From JALOOB01 sp964387985 (GTDB taxonomy: Bacteria; Chloroflexota; Anaerolineae; CG2-30-64-16), in the NCBI GenBank assembly GCA_964387985.1, contig CAYLZG010000006.1, positions 6,372-70,371 of the forward strand: DNA of 64,000 nucleotides, written 5' to 3'. The notes beneath the pieces were generated by a model. It was given only the letters and a program-made list of their open reading frames with translations, searched no databases and had not been told where the DNA came from. Positions within the stretch are counted from its first letter, which is position 1; the number at the start of each line of letters is the position of its first letter. This document shows, piece by piece, positions 1 through 9,400 of the stretch. The translations under genes and the position numbers were made by a program.

Positions 1-147
1 GCCTAACTGCGAGGCAAGCTCTGTTTCCGCGGGCAGGGGCTGACCCGGCCCATAGATGCCCGTTTCGATCAATTGATATAGCGCGTCGACCGCCCAGATG
101 TAGAGAGGCCGTGCACTTGGGCGCGGACTAATCAGCTGCTGCAACAT
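1..147 (-). CDS. GntR-family transcriptional regulator, N-terminal 49 residues (cut by window edge)
   Basis: The reading frame from ATG at 147 runs off the window. Its translation contains RPLYIWAVDALYQLIETG, then YGPGQPLPAETELASQLG, which is the start of a GntR winged-helix DNA-binding domain (PLY..v...L...I..G...pG..LPsE..LA...G). A GGGGAG ribosome site lies about 10 nt upstream. The start lies inside the 3' end of the preceding transporter ATPase gene (20-nt overlap, different frame), so the two are translationally coupled. The effector domain is outside the window, so the subfamily (HutC, FadR and so on) cannot be told. As the last gene of the transporter operon it is a likely local regulator; a candidate operator is at 5215-5237. 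Confidence 0.8.
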   Translation of the reverse strand, partial: MLQQLISPRPSARPLYIWAVDALYQLIETGIYGPGQPLPAETELASQLG

Positions 148-1747
148 GGGCTGGCTGCTCCCCGGCGCCAGGCGCCCCGGTTCCCAGGGCTTCGTGTTTG
201 GATACACCTGCCATCATCAGGCCGAGCTGCTCGATCGTAGCCTCCTCGCGGTTGACGACGCCAATAATCTGCCCTTCGTAGATGACCGCGATACGGTCGG
301 AAAGTGCCAGGACTTCGTCCAGATCCTCGGAAATCAAGAACACCGCTTTGCCGTCCGCCCGCTGCTGCAGCAGGCGTTGGTGAATGTATTCCGTGGCGCC
401 AATGTCGACGCCGCGCGAGGGTTGGGCTGCAATCAGCACCTTGGGCTTTCGCGAGAGCTCACGCGCCATGATTGCCTTCTGGATGTTGCCGCCAGAAAGG
501 TTCTTGATGGGGGTTTCGAGGCTGGGCGTCTTCACTGCGAATTCGCTGATCAGCGCCTTTGCGTGGGCGGCCATCTTGGGGAAATCCAGAAAGATCCCGC
601 GCGTGAATTGGGGTGCGGCGTGGTCCAGCAGGAAGAGATTCTCCTGCACCGAGAACTCTTTGATGGCGCCGTCCCGCATGCGTTCCTCGGGAATGAAGGC
701 CTGTCCGGCCTCCAGGCGTTCATGCACAGAGACATGGGTCAGATCTTTGCCATCTACCAGGATATTGCCCGCGGTGACTTTGCGCATTCCACCCAAACAA
801 CCCGCTAACTCACGCTGCCCGTTGCCCGATACTCCCGCCAGGCCCAGGATTTCGCCACCGCGAATTTCCAGGTCGATGCCGCGCAGTGCTTCCACGCCGC
901 GATCGCCCATCGCGTGCAGTCCTTGAATCTGAAGCAACGGCTTGCCAGGTTCTTGTGGCGGAGGAGCCACCCGCTTGATCTCGCGGCCGACCATCATGGT
1001 GGCCAGGTCGTCGCGCGTGACGTCCTTGGTCAGGCACTCGCCGCTGAAACGGCCATTGCGCAACACTGTGATGCGGTCGCTGATCGCCAGCACCTCGTAA
1101 AGCTTGTGAGAAATGAAGACCAGGCCATGGCCTTCAGCAACCATGTGTCTGAAGGTTTGAAACAGGTCCTTGACTTCTTGTGGGGTGAGGACGGCCGTAG
1201 GTTCGTCCAGAATGATCATGGCCGCTCCTCGATAGAGTGCCTTGAGAATCTCCACGCGCTGCTGTTCGCCGACCGAAAGCTGCCAGATATAAGCATCCGG
1301 GTCGATTTTCAGGCCGTACTCTTCCGCGAGCTGGCGCACGCGCTTTTCCACCCGATCGAGATCCAGCAGCGGCTCGCGCGAGGAGTGCAGGCCCAAGGCG
1401 ACGTTTTGGGTCACCGTCAGTGTGGGCACGAGCATGAAGTGCTGGTGGATCATGCCGATGCCGGCAGCGATCGCATCGGCCGGAGAGTTGAATACAACGG
1501 GCTTGCCGTCGATGAGGATCTTGCCCTCATCGGGCTTGTAAAGGCCAAAGAGCTGGCGCATCAGCGTGCTCTTGCCCGCGCCGTTCTCTCCCAGCAGGGC
1601 GTGCACCTCGCCAGCGTTGACATCGAAACAGACCTTTTCGTTCGCAAGGACACCCGGGAAACGCTTGGTGATGTCGCACATCTCGATGCGCTGTATCCGG
1701 CGGTAGCCGTAGTTACCGTTGAAGCTTTGACCCGCTGGGCTATTCAT
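128..1747 (-). CDS. ABC transporter ATP-binding protein, BMP/nucleoside importer type (fused double ATPase)
   Basis: A 539-residue protein with two ABC cassettes energises import through the two permeases encoded upstream. The first cassette has Walker A GENGAGKST near residue 53 and a strongly diverged signature with WQLSVGEQQRVEIL, then ILDEPTAVLT. The second has a degenerate P-loop region (GVSGNGQREL) and LSGGNIQKAIMARE, the pattern seen in YufO/NupO and RbsA-like ATPases. The first 20 residues are not conserved; an internal Met at MCDITKRFPG could be the true start, but the upstream ATG gives a normal N-terminus. It lies 147 bp downstream of the lipoprotein gene, separated by two palindromes. 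The substrate is inferred to be nucleosides or simple sugars from the BMP-type lipoprotein. Confidence 0.9.
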   Translation of the reverse strand: MNSPAGQSFNGNYGYRRIQRIEMCDITKRFPGVLANEKVCFDVNAGEVHALLGENGAGKSTLMRQLFGLYKPDEGKILIDGKPVVFNSPADAIAAGIGMIHQHFMLVPTLTVTQNVALGLHSSREPLLDLDRVEKRVRQLAEEYGLKIDPDAYIWQLSVGEQQRVEILKALYRGAAMIILDEPTAVLTPQEVKDLFQTFRHMVAEGHGLVFISHKLYEVLAISDRITVLRNGRFSGECLTKDVTRDDLATMMVGREIKRVAPPPQEPGKPLLQIQGLHAMGDRGVEALRGIDLEIRGGEILGLAGVSGNGQRELAGCLGGMRKVTAGNILVDGKDLTHVSVHERLEAGQAFIPEERMRDGAIKEFSVQENLFLLDHAAPQFTRGIFLDFPKMAAHAKALISEFAVKTPSLETPIKNLSGGNIQKAIMARELSRKPKVLIAAQPSRGVDIGATEYIHQRLLQQRADGKAVFLISEDLDEVLALSDRIAVIYEGQIIGVVNREEATIEQLGLMMAGVSKHEALGTGAPGAGEQPAHVAAAD

Positions 1748-1781
1748 CTTTCACTACTGGTGCGATCGGCAGTAGCAGGTT

Positions 1782-1838
1782 GGGCGACCCCTAAGGGTCG
1801 CCCCTACTGGTTGAACGGGCGTAGCATGCTACGCCCGT
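1782..1838. repeat. Two adjacent palindromes in the operon's lipoprotein-ATPase gap (REP-like or mRNA-stabilising hairpins)
   Basis: The first is a 9-bp inverted repeat, GGGCGACCC with loop CTAA and GGGTCGCCC, at 1782-1803. The second, at 1815-1838, is a perfect 24-bp palindrome centred on GCATGC with arms beginning ACGGGCGTAGC. A weaker related motif with ggggtcgcc follows at about 1846-1864. Such elements between a binding-protein gene and downstream membrane or ATPase genes usually protect the upstream mRNA or reduce read-through. A genome-wide interspersed repeat family is an alternative. Confidence 0.7.
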
Positions 1839-1894
1839 ACGAGGACGACCGCAAGGGGTCGCCGGGCGGAAGGGCGCCTTACAACCGCTCGAGA

Positions 1895-2902
1895 TTACGG
1901 CTCGACCTTGATGGTCCCGTTCTTGATGCCCTCGATCGCGGCCTCGGCCGCCTTCTTCACATCGTCGGGCAGTTGATAGCCGGAATTGTAGACCATTTTC
2001 AGGCCGCCGTTCTTGAGTTCCAGAACAAACGCCTCACCGCCCAGCTTGCCGTTCTTTCGGTTGTCAATCATGGTCTTCAGGAGGCCAACCCAGTCATATT
2101 GCTGGCTGGCGACCACATTCTGCGCGGCCAGCGTTGCCTGATCCTGCTGCGTACCGAACCACAGTACGCTGCCCTTTTCCTTGGCGGCATTGATGGAGCC
2201 CACAACGGACTGTGAAGAGCCGGTCAACACATCCGCACCGGCCGCGATATGGGTCTTGGCGGCCTCGGTCATCAGAGCGACGTCCGAGAACGAACCGGTC
2301 CAGGTCTTCGAAATCTTCATGTTAGGATCTACTGATGCCACGCCCTGGACAAAGCCGTCGACATAGGTCTTGGCATCCCCTGCCTCTACCGGGCCGGTCA
2401 CACCGATCACCTTGCTCTTGGTCAGCATCGCCGCCATCACGCCGTTGACGTAGCCACCTTGCTCTGCAGCTGCAGTGTAGGCATAGACGTTAGGCATCCC
2501 AAATGTATTGACCTCGGTGCCCCAGGCAAAGGTCACCTTGGGGAAGTCCTTGGCAACTTCCTGGACCGAAGTGCCATACTGCGAGCCGTGGGCAAGGACG
2601 AGGTCGAAGCCCTGGCTGGCATAGTCACGGAGAGCCGCCGCGGCATCGGGCACCTTGAACATGTTCTCGGAGTACTTGATCTCCATCTTCGACTCACCGC
2701 CAAGCTCAGCCTGAAGGGTCTTGAGAGCGGAGAACATGGATTGGCTGAACGCCATATCGGTGGTGGCGCTGGGCATTACCACGGCAACGCGCAGCGGCTT
2801 GTCGGCTGTGCCGCCGGTGGTGGACGCGCCACCACATCCGGCCAGCAGAGCGACTACCATGATCAGGCTTACCAGCCTGACAACGAACTTGCGAGTCTTC
2901 AT
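1895..2902 (-). CDS. BMP-family ABC transporter substrate-binding lipoprotein
   Basis: A 335-residue lipoprotein that would be anchored outside the membrane and deliver substrate to the permeases. It has a type II signal with lipobox LAGC (Cys23), then a short Gly/Ser/Thr linker and a BMP (PnrA/Med) domain: RVAVVMPSATTDMAFSQSM, LAHGSQYG, VTFAWGTEVNTFGMPNVYAYTAAAEQGGYVNGVMAA, VIGVTGPVEAGDAKTYVDGF and FGTQQDQ. The frame is open much further upstream, but MKTRKF at 2902 is the right start: an AGGAG site precedes it and the signal peptide begins there. It lies 56 bp after the second permease gene. BMP proteins bind purine nucleosides in the characterised cases; the ligand here is not shown by sequence. 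Confidence 0.92.
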   Translation of the reverse strand: MKTRKFVVRLVSLIMVVALLAGCGGASTTGGTADKPLRVAVVMPSATTDMAFSQSMFSALKTLQAELGGESKMEIKYSENMFKVPDAAAALRDYASQGFDLVLAHGSQYGTSVQEVAKDFPKVTFAWGTEVNTFGMPNVYAYTAAAEQGGYVNGVMAAMLTKSKVIGVTGPVEAGDAKTYVDGFVQGVASVDPNMKISKTWTGSFSDVALMTEAAKTHIAAGADVLTGSSQSVVGSINAAKEKGSVLWFGTQQDQATLAAQNVVASQQYDWVGLLKTMIDNRKNGKLGGEAFVLELKNGGLKMVYNSGYQLPDDVKKAAEAAIEGIKNGTIKVEP

Positions 2903-2958
2903 TTCTATCTTCTCCTTGTGATGAGTGATTTGATTGTCTGGCGCACCGGGCTGTTGCG

Positions 2959-3891
2959 TCAGTGTGCGCCTCGTTCGAAAGGTTTGTTCAAAGCCGCCGG
3001 GCCGCGGACCCGGCTTACTGTGAAGGCCAGTGCAACGATCGTCAAGATGTAGGGCAGCATCACCGCGACGTCGGACGGAATGGGCACCCCCAGCACCTGC
3101 ATCCACAACTGGAACGCGTTGACTGTGCTGAAGAGCAGCGCGCCGAGCATGATGCCCAGCGGACGCCAGCCGCCGAAGTACACCAAGGCCACCGCGATGA
3201 ACCCCAGGCCTGCGGTCAGGTTTTCCTGGAACAGGTTGACCAGTGCCAGCGACAGCGACGCGCCTGCCAGGCCGGCCAACATAGAGCCGATGCAGGTCGC
3301 TATGTAGCGCACCCGGTCGACGTTCACGCCCAGAGAATCCGCCGCGGCCGGAGTTTGCCCTACAGCCTTCAACTGCAGGCCCCACGTCGTCTTGTCGAGG
3401 ATGAACCAAGCCAGCGGCACGAGCAGGAATGCGCCGTAGACAGGGAGACTCTGGTTGAAGAGGATCTCGCCGATGAAGGGTATGTCCCCGAGCACCGGGA
3501 TCTTGACGGGCTGAAATCCGACGACGGTCTTGACCGTACCGATGGTCGTCTTGAAAAGCAGGCTCGAGAGGCCCAACCCGAACATGTAGAGGCCGATGCC
3601 GCTGATGCCTTGTTCTGCCTTCAGGGTCACGCTGATGAAGGCCATGAGCAAGCCCATCAACACGCCGACAAGCGCGCCAGCCAGCAGGCCCAGCCAGAGG
3701 TTGCCCGTGGTCAGGGCCACGAAGAAAGCGCCGTACGCACCCATCAGCATGATCCCGTCGACGCCAAGATTGACCACGCCGGAGAGCTCTGAAATCGCCT
3801 CACCGATGGCTCCGTAGAGATAGGGCGTCGCCAGCCGTATGGCCGAGGTGAGGATGCCGATGATGATCGCGGTAGTCGTGAGTTCGTTCAT
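2959..3891 (-). CDS. ABC transporter permease, BMP/nucleoside type (second permease)
   Basis: A 310-residue polytopic membrane protein of the YufQ/NupQ/RbsC-like superfamily. Marks of the family are ISELSGVVNLGVDGIMLMGAYGAF near the N-terminus, several hydrophobic segments, a GVNVDRVRYIATCIGSMLAGLAGA loop-helix and FGGWRPLGIMLGALLFS. The start MNELTT at 3891 overlaps the stop of the preceding permease in an ATGA arrangement, which fixes it over the longer open frame. It forms the pore with the product of the preceding gene. Function is well supported; substrate is inferred only from the BMP lipoprotein. Confidence 0.92.
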   Translation of the reverse strand: MNELTTTAIIIGILTSAIRLATPYLYGAIGEAISELSGVVNLGVDGIMLMGAYGAFFVALTTGNLWLGLLAGALVGVLMGLLMAFISVTLKAEQGISGIGLYMFGLGLSSLLFKTTIGTVKTVVGFQPVKIPVLGDIPFIGEILFNQSLPVYGAFLLVPLAWFILDKTTWGLQLKAVGQTPAAADSLGVNVDRVRYIATCIGSMLAGLAGASLSLALVNLFQENLTAGLGFIAVALVYFGGWRPLGIMLGALLFSTVNAFQLWMQVLGVPIPSDVAVMLPYILTIVALAFTVSRVRGPAALNKPFERGAH

Positions 3892-5006
3892 GCCTTGGCC
3901 TCCGCTCCGGGTGCAACCTGGTGCGTCGCAGCAAGTTCTGCTTTCTTCGCCAGTGCGATCGTCCGGTTCGTGGACAGGCGGCGCGACCACATCTGCGAAC
4001 CAATTACCAGCAGTACGATCAGGCCCAGCAGTGCATCGATGAGCGCGGAAGGCACCTGGACGGCCCGCTGCATCATGTCCGCGCCGACCAGCAGGCCGCC
4101 GAACAGCGCAGCCACGATGCCTGAGAATCCGTAGCCGCTGGTGACGCCTTCAAGCAGACGGTGCTGTACGCCGATGATCTCGATGACGCCAGCCAGACCC
4201 GCGAAGCCGCCGGCCAGGGTCAGCGACAAGGCCTGGTAAAACGGGACGGGGATGCCGGCATATTTGGATGCTTCCGGGCTGAGCCCCACTGCGCGTATGC
4301 GGTAGCCGATGGTGGTGCGCCAGAGGAAGATGTACACCAGGACCGCCAGAACCACCGCAATGATGGCTCCTGTATGCAGTTGGGTCTGTTGCAGCCTGCC
4401 CAGCCACACCTGTTCGGGCAGACGTTCCGACTGATGCAGGAAAGTGCCCGCGGCGACGCCCGCGGGATCGATCAGAGGACCCCGGAGCAAGAGGTTCATG
4501 AGCTGCAAGCCGATGGCGTTCATCATGACCGTGCTCAGAATCTCGTTGACGTTGAGCCTGGCCTTCAGGATGCCGGGGATGAAACCCCAGAACGCTCCGG
4601 CCAGAAAGCCCATGATCAGGGTGGCGGGGAGCAGGATCCAGCCGGGCCAGGTTCGAAACTGCAACGAGAACCAGGTGGTCATCAGCGCACCCGCAATGAT
4701 CTGTCCCTCACCGCCGATGTTGAGGACGCTCGCACGGAAGGCAATGCAGATGCCCAGGCCGACCAACAGCAGTGGCGTCGCCTTCACCAGTGACTGCGTG
4801 AACCCGTACGTGCTGCCGAAAACGCCCTTTACCATGGTGGCGTAGGCGGTCAGCGGATTGGCGCCCAGCAGGAGAAGCATAATTGCCCCCACAAGGAGGG
4901 CGGCCAGGATGGCGAGGATGGGCGCCGCAGCTCTGAGCAGGAAGCCCACCCAGTCCACAGGCGGCTTGCGAGCCGGCGGAGATTTAGTGGCCGTATCTGG
5001 CGGCAT
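3888..5006 (-). CDS. ABC transporter permease, BMP/nucleoside type (first permease)
   Basis: A 372-residue membrane protein of the YufP/NupP type and the first gene of this operon. After a proline-rich cytoplasmic start (residues 1-18) come hydrophobic helices and the family block LVGLGICIAFRASVLNIGGEGQIIAGAL, GFIPGILKARLNVNEILSTVMMNAIGLQL and YAGIPVPFYQALSLTLAGGFAGLAGVIEIIGVQHRL. A GGAGG site lies 7 nt before the ATG. It overlaps the next permease by 4 nt. The 5' leader from the predicted promoter (5243-5269) is about 230 nt. Confidence 0.92.
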   Translation of the reverse strand: MPPDTATKSPPARKPPVDWVGFLLRAAAPILAILAALLVGAIMLLLLGANPLTAYATMVKGVFGSTYGFTQSLVKATPLLLVGLGICIAFRASVLNIGGEGQIIAGALMTTWFSLQFRTWPGWILLPATLIMGFLAGAFWGFIPGILKARLNVNEILSTVMMNAIGLQLMNLLLRGPLIDPAGVAAGTFLHQSERLPEQVWLGRLQQTQLHTGAIIAVVLAVLVYIFLWRTTIGYRIRAVGLSPEASKYAGIPVPFYQALSLTLAGGFAGLAGVIEIIGVQHRLLEGVTSGYGFSGIVAALFGGLLVGADMMQRAVQVPSALIDALLGLIVLLVIGSQMWSRRLSTNRTIALAKKAELAATHQVAPGAEAKA

Positions 5007-5214
5007 GGACTACCTCCGAGGATTGGTGCAATGCACAGGCGGATACATGGCGAGCGGTGAGAGTAGCAGAAAGGTGGTGCGGATGGCGAATGGTCAACGG
5101 CCGGCAGGGCGCGCGGCAATCTGATAGGGAGAGGAAGTGACGCGGATTGTTAGTCAGCATCTGCGGGAGTCGCTCCAAGCAGCAATCATTGCGTGTTGGA
5201 TGAGGAACCAGAAT

Positions 5215-5269
5215 CCTCAGACGTCTGAGGTCTGAGGACTAAATTATCACAAAATTCACAAGCTGTCAA
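5215..5269 (-). promoter_or_regulatory. Promoter and candidate GntR operator of the BMP transporter operon
   Basis: On the minus strand TTGACA (5269-5264) is followed after 15 nt by GATAAT (5248-5243), or after 17 nt by TAATTT. Just downstream is a perfect 16-bp palindrome, CCTCAGACGTCTGAGG (5215-5230), plus a third half-site TCTGAGG at 5231-5237. This overlaps the expected transcription start, a classic repressor position. The operon ends with a GntR-family gene, the obvious candidate ligand-responsive repressor. The pairing is inference. Confidence 0.6.
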
Positions 5270-5316
5270 GGACTCAAAGTGTGCCGAAGCGGAAAATTTA
5301 AGGAATGATGATTAAA

Positions 5317-5394
5317 GCAACCCCCGAAGCCTGCTGGCAGGAGGCTTCGGGGGTTGCTGGAAGGAAACCAGGTCCTCGCACCGCGAGAACCTGG
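5317..5394 (-). terminator. Tandem stem-loops terminating the nifJ-DHODH operon
   Basis: Downstream of the DHODH-like gene, the minus-strand transcript meets a 12-bp stem with one G-U pair (5368-5394). It then meets a perfect 16-bp stem, GCAACCCCCGAAGCCT paired with its complement (5317-5332 with 5342-5357; 9-nt loop), followed by TTTAATC. This is a strong intrinsic terminator that also insulates the BMP operon promoter downstream. Confidence 0.85.
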
Positions 5395-5415
5395 TGGTTT
5401 TGCCGGCAGGCCGGC

Positions 5416-6408
5416 TTAGTGCCAGCTACCCAGCACTTTCATGTAGTTTGCCCGCTCGAAAGCGTCCGGATCGGCTACGTTGCGCTGGCTGAGCGCACCC
5501 TTCATCTGGTTTACGGACTCGTACTCATGCTCTTCCATCCACTGCTGTACACCGGCGACGAGATCGCTGATCTTGCCGATGCCTTCTGCCAGCAGCACCG
5601 AGGCAACGTTGGCCACATCCGCTCCGGCCATGATTGCCTTTACGATGTCTTCCGTGGCATGGATGCCGGTGGTCAACGCCATCGATGCATTGACATGGCC
5701 GTAGAGGATCGCGATCCAGCGCAGCGGCAGGCGCATCTCCCACGGGGTGCTCAGGACAAGGTGCGGTACGACCGTGAGTTCATCCAGGTCGAAATCGGGC
5801 TGGTAGAAGCGGTTGAAGAGAACCAGGCCATCGGCGCCCGAGCGATCGAGCCGGTGGACCATATTGGGCGTGGAGCTGAAGAAGGGACTGAGCTTCATCG
5901 CCACAGGAATGGTTACGTGGGCCTTGACCTCGCGCAGGATCTCCAGGTAGGAGTTTTCCACGCCGTCGCTTGACAGATTGAGACGCGTCGGGATCAGGTA
6001 GACATTCAGTTCCAGCGCATCCGCACCGGCTTCCTCGATCAACTTCGCGTACCGGGTCCAGCCTCCGGTAGTGACGCCGTTGAGGCTGCCGATGACTGGG
6101 ATGTCGATGGCTTCCTTGGCCTTGCGGATCTGCTCGAGGTAGCCATCAGGCCCACTGATGTAATCACCAGCCTTGGGAAAATACGCCGTAGCCTCGGCAG
6201 AGATGAAGGCCGATTGCTCGACAGCGAGGTGCTGTGAAAGCGCTTCGATGTGGATCTGTTCTTCGAACAGCGAGTACATCGTAACCGCTGCCGCGCCCGC
6301 ATCTTCCATCGCTTTGATGGTGCTGACGCGCTTCGATAGTGGAGATGCCGACGGCACGATGGGATTCTTCAGGGTCAGGCCCATGTACTTCGTTGTGAGG
6401 TCGATCAT
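5416..6408 (-). CDS. Dihydroorotate-dehydrogenase-like flavoprotein (NifJ-associated)
   Basis: A 330-residue FMN TIM barrel of the class 1 DHODH/PreA superfamily. It opens with LTTKYMGLTLKNPIVPSASPLS, and shows PVIGSLNGVTTGGW, ADALELNVYLIPT, PVAMKLSPFFSST, GADGLVLFNRFYQPDFD and TTGIHATEDIVKAIMAGADVANVASVLL. No class 1 catalytic Cys motif (NxSxPN type) is evident at the usual place, so it need not act on dihydroorotate. It follows nifJ by 12 nt with an AGGAAG ribosome site. Genes of this type recur next to nifJ in several phyla, which suggests it shares the ferredoxin/pyruvate redox function. The true substrate is unknown. Confidence 0.85.
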   Translation of the reverse strand: MIDLTTKYMGLTLKNPIVPSASPLSKRVSTIKAMEDAGAAAVTMYSLFEEQIHIEALSQHLAVEQSAFISAEATAYFPKAGDYISGPDGYLEQIRKAKEAIDIPVIGSLNGVTTGGWTRYAKLIEEAGADALELNVYLIPTRLNLSSDGVENSYLEILREVKAHVTIPVAMKLSPFFSSTPNMVHRLDRSGADGLVLFNRFYQPDFDLDELTVVPHLVLSTPWEMRLPLRWIAILYGHVNASMALTTGIHATEDIVKAIMAGADVANVASVLLAEGIGKISDLVAGVQQWMEEHEYESVNQMKGALSQRNVADPDAFERANYMKVLGSWH

Positions 6409-6420
6409 GACTGTCTTCCT

Positions 6421-9400
6421 TTACTCTTTCTCGAAGCTCAACGCGGCCATCTGCTCGAGCTGGCGCCAGCGAGCCAACACATCTTCTTGAGCCAACTTCA
6501 GGAGCATCTCCGCTCGTTCTTCATCGCGCCTGGCCAGAGAGCTGTAGCGGGTCTCGTTGTAGACATAGTCCTTGAGCGGGATCTTCGGCGCCTTGGAGTC
6601 GAGTGTCAGCGGGTTCTTTCCCGCAGCCACGTTGGCCGGATTGTAGCGGTAGATCGGCCACGCGGCGCTGTCCACCGCCAGCTTCTGCTGGGTCATGCCG
6701 TTGATCATGTTGAAGCCATGGTTGATGCAGTGGCTGTAGGCAATGATCAGGCTGGGTCCAGGATAGGCTTCGGCCTCCAGGAACGCCTTGACGGTCTGGT
6801 TGTCGCTGGCTCCCATGGCCACCTGGGCTACGTAGATGGTGCCCTGGCTCATTGCGATCGCACCCAGGTCCTTCTTGGAGGCCGGCTTGCCGCCCGCGGC
6901 GAAACGAGCCACCGCCGCGCGAGGGGTTGCCTTTGATGCCTGCCCGCCGGTGTTGGAGTAGACCTGCGTGTCCAGCACCAGCACGTTGACGTCCAGGCCC
7001 GATGCCAGCACATGGTCCAGGCCGCCGTAGCCGATGTCGTAGGCCCAACCGTCACCACCGATGATCCAGACGCTGCGCTTGACCAGCATGTCGGCGATGC
7101 CCTTGAGCTGGATCGCCCACGAGTCGTTCAAGCCGGCGATCTTTTCTTTGAGGGCAGCCACGCGCTCGCGCTGTTCGGCGATGCCCTTCTCGCTGGTTTG
7201 CTCCGCGCTCATCAATGCGTCCACCAGCACATCGCCCAGCACGTCCCGATGGTCATGAATGATCTCACGAGCGAATTCATTCTGCTTGTTGATGGTCAGG
7301 CGGAAGCCCATGCCGAACTCGGCATTATCTTCGAAGAGGCTGTTGGCCCACGCCGGACCGCGGCCGTTCTTGTCCTGGGCCCAGGGCGTCGTGGGCAGGT
7401 TGGCGCCATAAATCGAGGAACAGCCGGTGGCGTTGGCAACGATCGCACGGTCGCCGAACAACTGGCTGACCAGCTTGACGTAAGGCGTCTCGCCGCAGCC
7501 CGCGCATGCGCCGGAGAACTCGAAGAGGGGCTGGAGCAACTGTGAGTTTTTCACCGTGTTCAGCGGGATCAGTGTGCGGTCAAGCTCCGGCAGATCCAGG
7601 AAGAATTCGAAGTTCGCGCGCTCGCTGAAGCGGAGCGGCGGCTGCGGTTCCATGTTGATAGCCTTGAATTTCGGCTGGCTCTTGTTCTTGGCCGGGCAGT
7701 TTTCCACGCACAACCCGCAGCCGGTACAGTCTTCGGGCGCCACCTGGACGGTGTACTTCATGCCTGGAAGATCGCGGCTCTTGTAGTCCATGCTCTTGAA
7801 GGTGTCGGGTGCGCCGGCAAGGCTCTCCGGCGAGTAGGCCTTGGTGCGGATGGCCGCGTGCGGGCAGACCAGCGCACACTTGCCGCACTGGATACAGAGC
7901 GAAGGATCCCAAACAGGGATCTCCAGCGCCAGGTTGCGTTTCTCCCACTGCGTGGTGGCAGTCGGCCATGTGCCGTCCACCGGGAAGGCCGAAACCGGCA
8001 GGCTTTCGCCATCACCAGCAATGATCTGTGCGGTGACATCTTTGACGAACGCGGGCGCCTCGTCCGAGACGGGCGACTCCATCCTGATGTTGCTGGTGAT
8101 CTCGTTCGGGTAATGGACCTCGTAAAGGTGCGAGAGCGTGTGATCCACAGCAGCAAAGTTCTGTTGTACCACGATCTCGCCGCGCTTGCCATAGGTGTGG
8201 CGAATGGACTCCTTGATTCTTTCGATTGCTTCGTCTCGGGGCAGCACGCCGGAGATCGCAAAGAAGCAGGTCTGCATGATGGTGTTGATGCGGCTGCCCA
8301 TGCCGGTCGCCCGTGCAACGCCCACTGCATCGATGACATAGAATCTGAGCTTCTTGGCGACGATCTGTTCCTGCACCTCCCGCGGGAGATGATCCCAGAC
8401 TTCGTCCGGTCCATAGGGGCTGGCGAGCAAGAAGGTCGCGCCTGGCTCGGCTTTGGCCAACACCTTGACGCGCTCCAGGAAGACCCACTGGTGGCAGGCG
8501 ATGAAGTTGGCCGACTCGATCAGGTTGGACAGGCGGATCGGCTCGGGCCCGAAACGCAGGTGCGACGTCGTAACGGTGCCGGCCTTCTTGGAATCGTAGA
8601 AGAAATAGCCTTGGGCGTAGTTGTCGGTCTCCTGACCGATGATACGGATCGAGTTGTGGTTGGCGCCCACTGTGCCGTCAGAGCCCAGCCCATAAAACAA
8701 GGCCCGTACGCCGCGCTTTGACTCGACGGTGTAGCTCGGATCGTAAGAGAGGCTGGTGTGAGTCACATCATCGTTGATGCCGATGGTGAAATGGTTCTTC
8801 GGCGTACCTGCCGCCATGTTATCAAACACACCTTTGACCATCGCGGCGGTGAATTCCTTGCTGGCCAACCCGTAGCGGCCACCCAGCACTTTGATCGCCC
8901 GTCCGGTTTCTGCGATGGCAGTGAGGATATCCTGGTAGAGCGGCTCACCCGCGCTGCCAGGCTCCTTGCAGCGGTCTAGCGCCGTGATGATCTTCGTGGT
9001 GGATGGAATCGCGGCCATCAGGTGCTCGATGCTGAACGGCCGGTAGAGATGCACCTTGACCACGCCGACTTTTTCGCCGCAGCAGTCTGCCAGCTCATGG
9101 GCCGTCTCATGCGCAATGTCTGCAGCGGAGCCCATCAGCACGATCACGCGGTCCGCATCCGGCGCACCGACGTAGTCGAAGAGCTTGTACTCGCGGCCGG
9201 CGAGTGCCGCGAACTTGTCCATTTCGTCCTGTACGATCTGCGGGACGGACAGGTAGTAGGGGTTGGACGCCTCGCGGCCCTGGAAGTAAACATCCGGGTT
9301 CTGGGCGGTGCCACGGATGACGGGGCGTTCGGGGGTCAGGCCACGCTGGCGGTGGGCCAACACCAGTTCGTCGTCCATCATGGCGCGTATAACATCGTCA

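Noticed and set aside
1782..1838. Repeats at 1782-1838 as a CRISPR fragment
   Set aside because: They are palindromes of different sequence with no regular spacers or cas genes.
914..2215. 433-codon plus-strand open frame
   Set aside because: Antisense to the transporter ATPase and lipoprotein genes and it runs through the palindromic gap; no motif.
5007..5214. Riboswitch in the 230-nt leader of BMP operon 1
   Set aside because: No purine, PreQ1 or other known aptamer core was recognised; the leader is long but shows no strong paired structure by eye.
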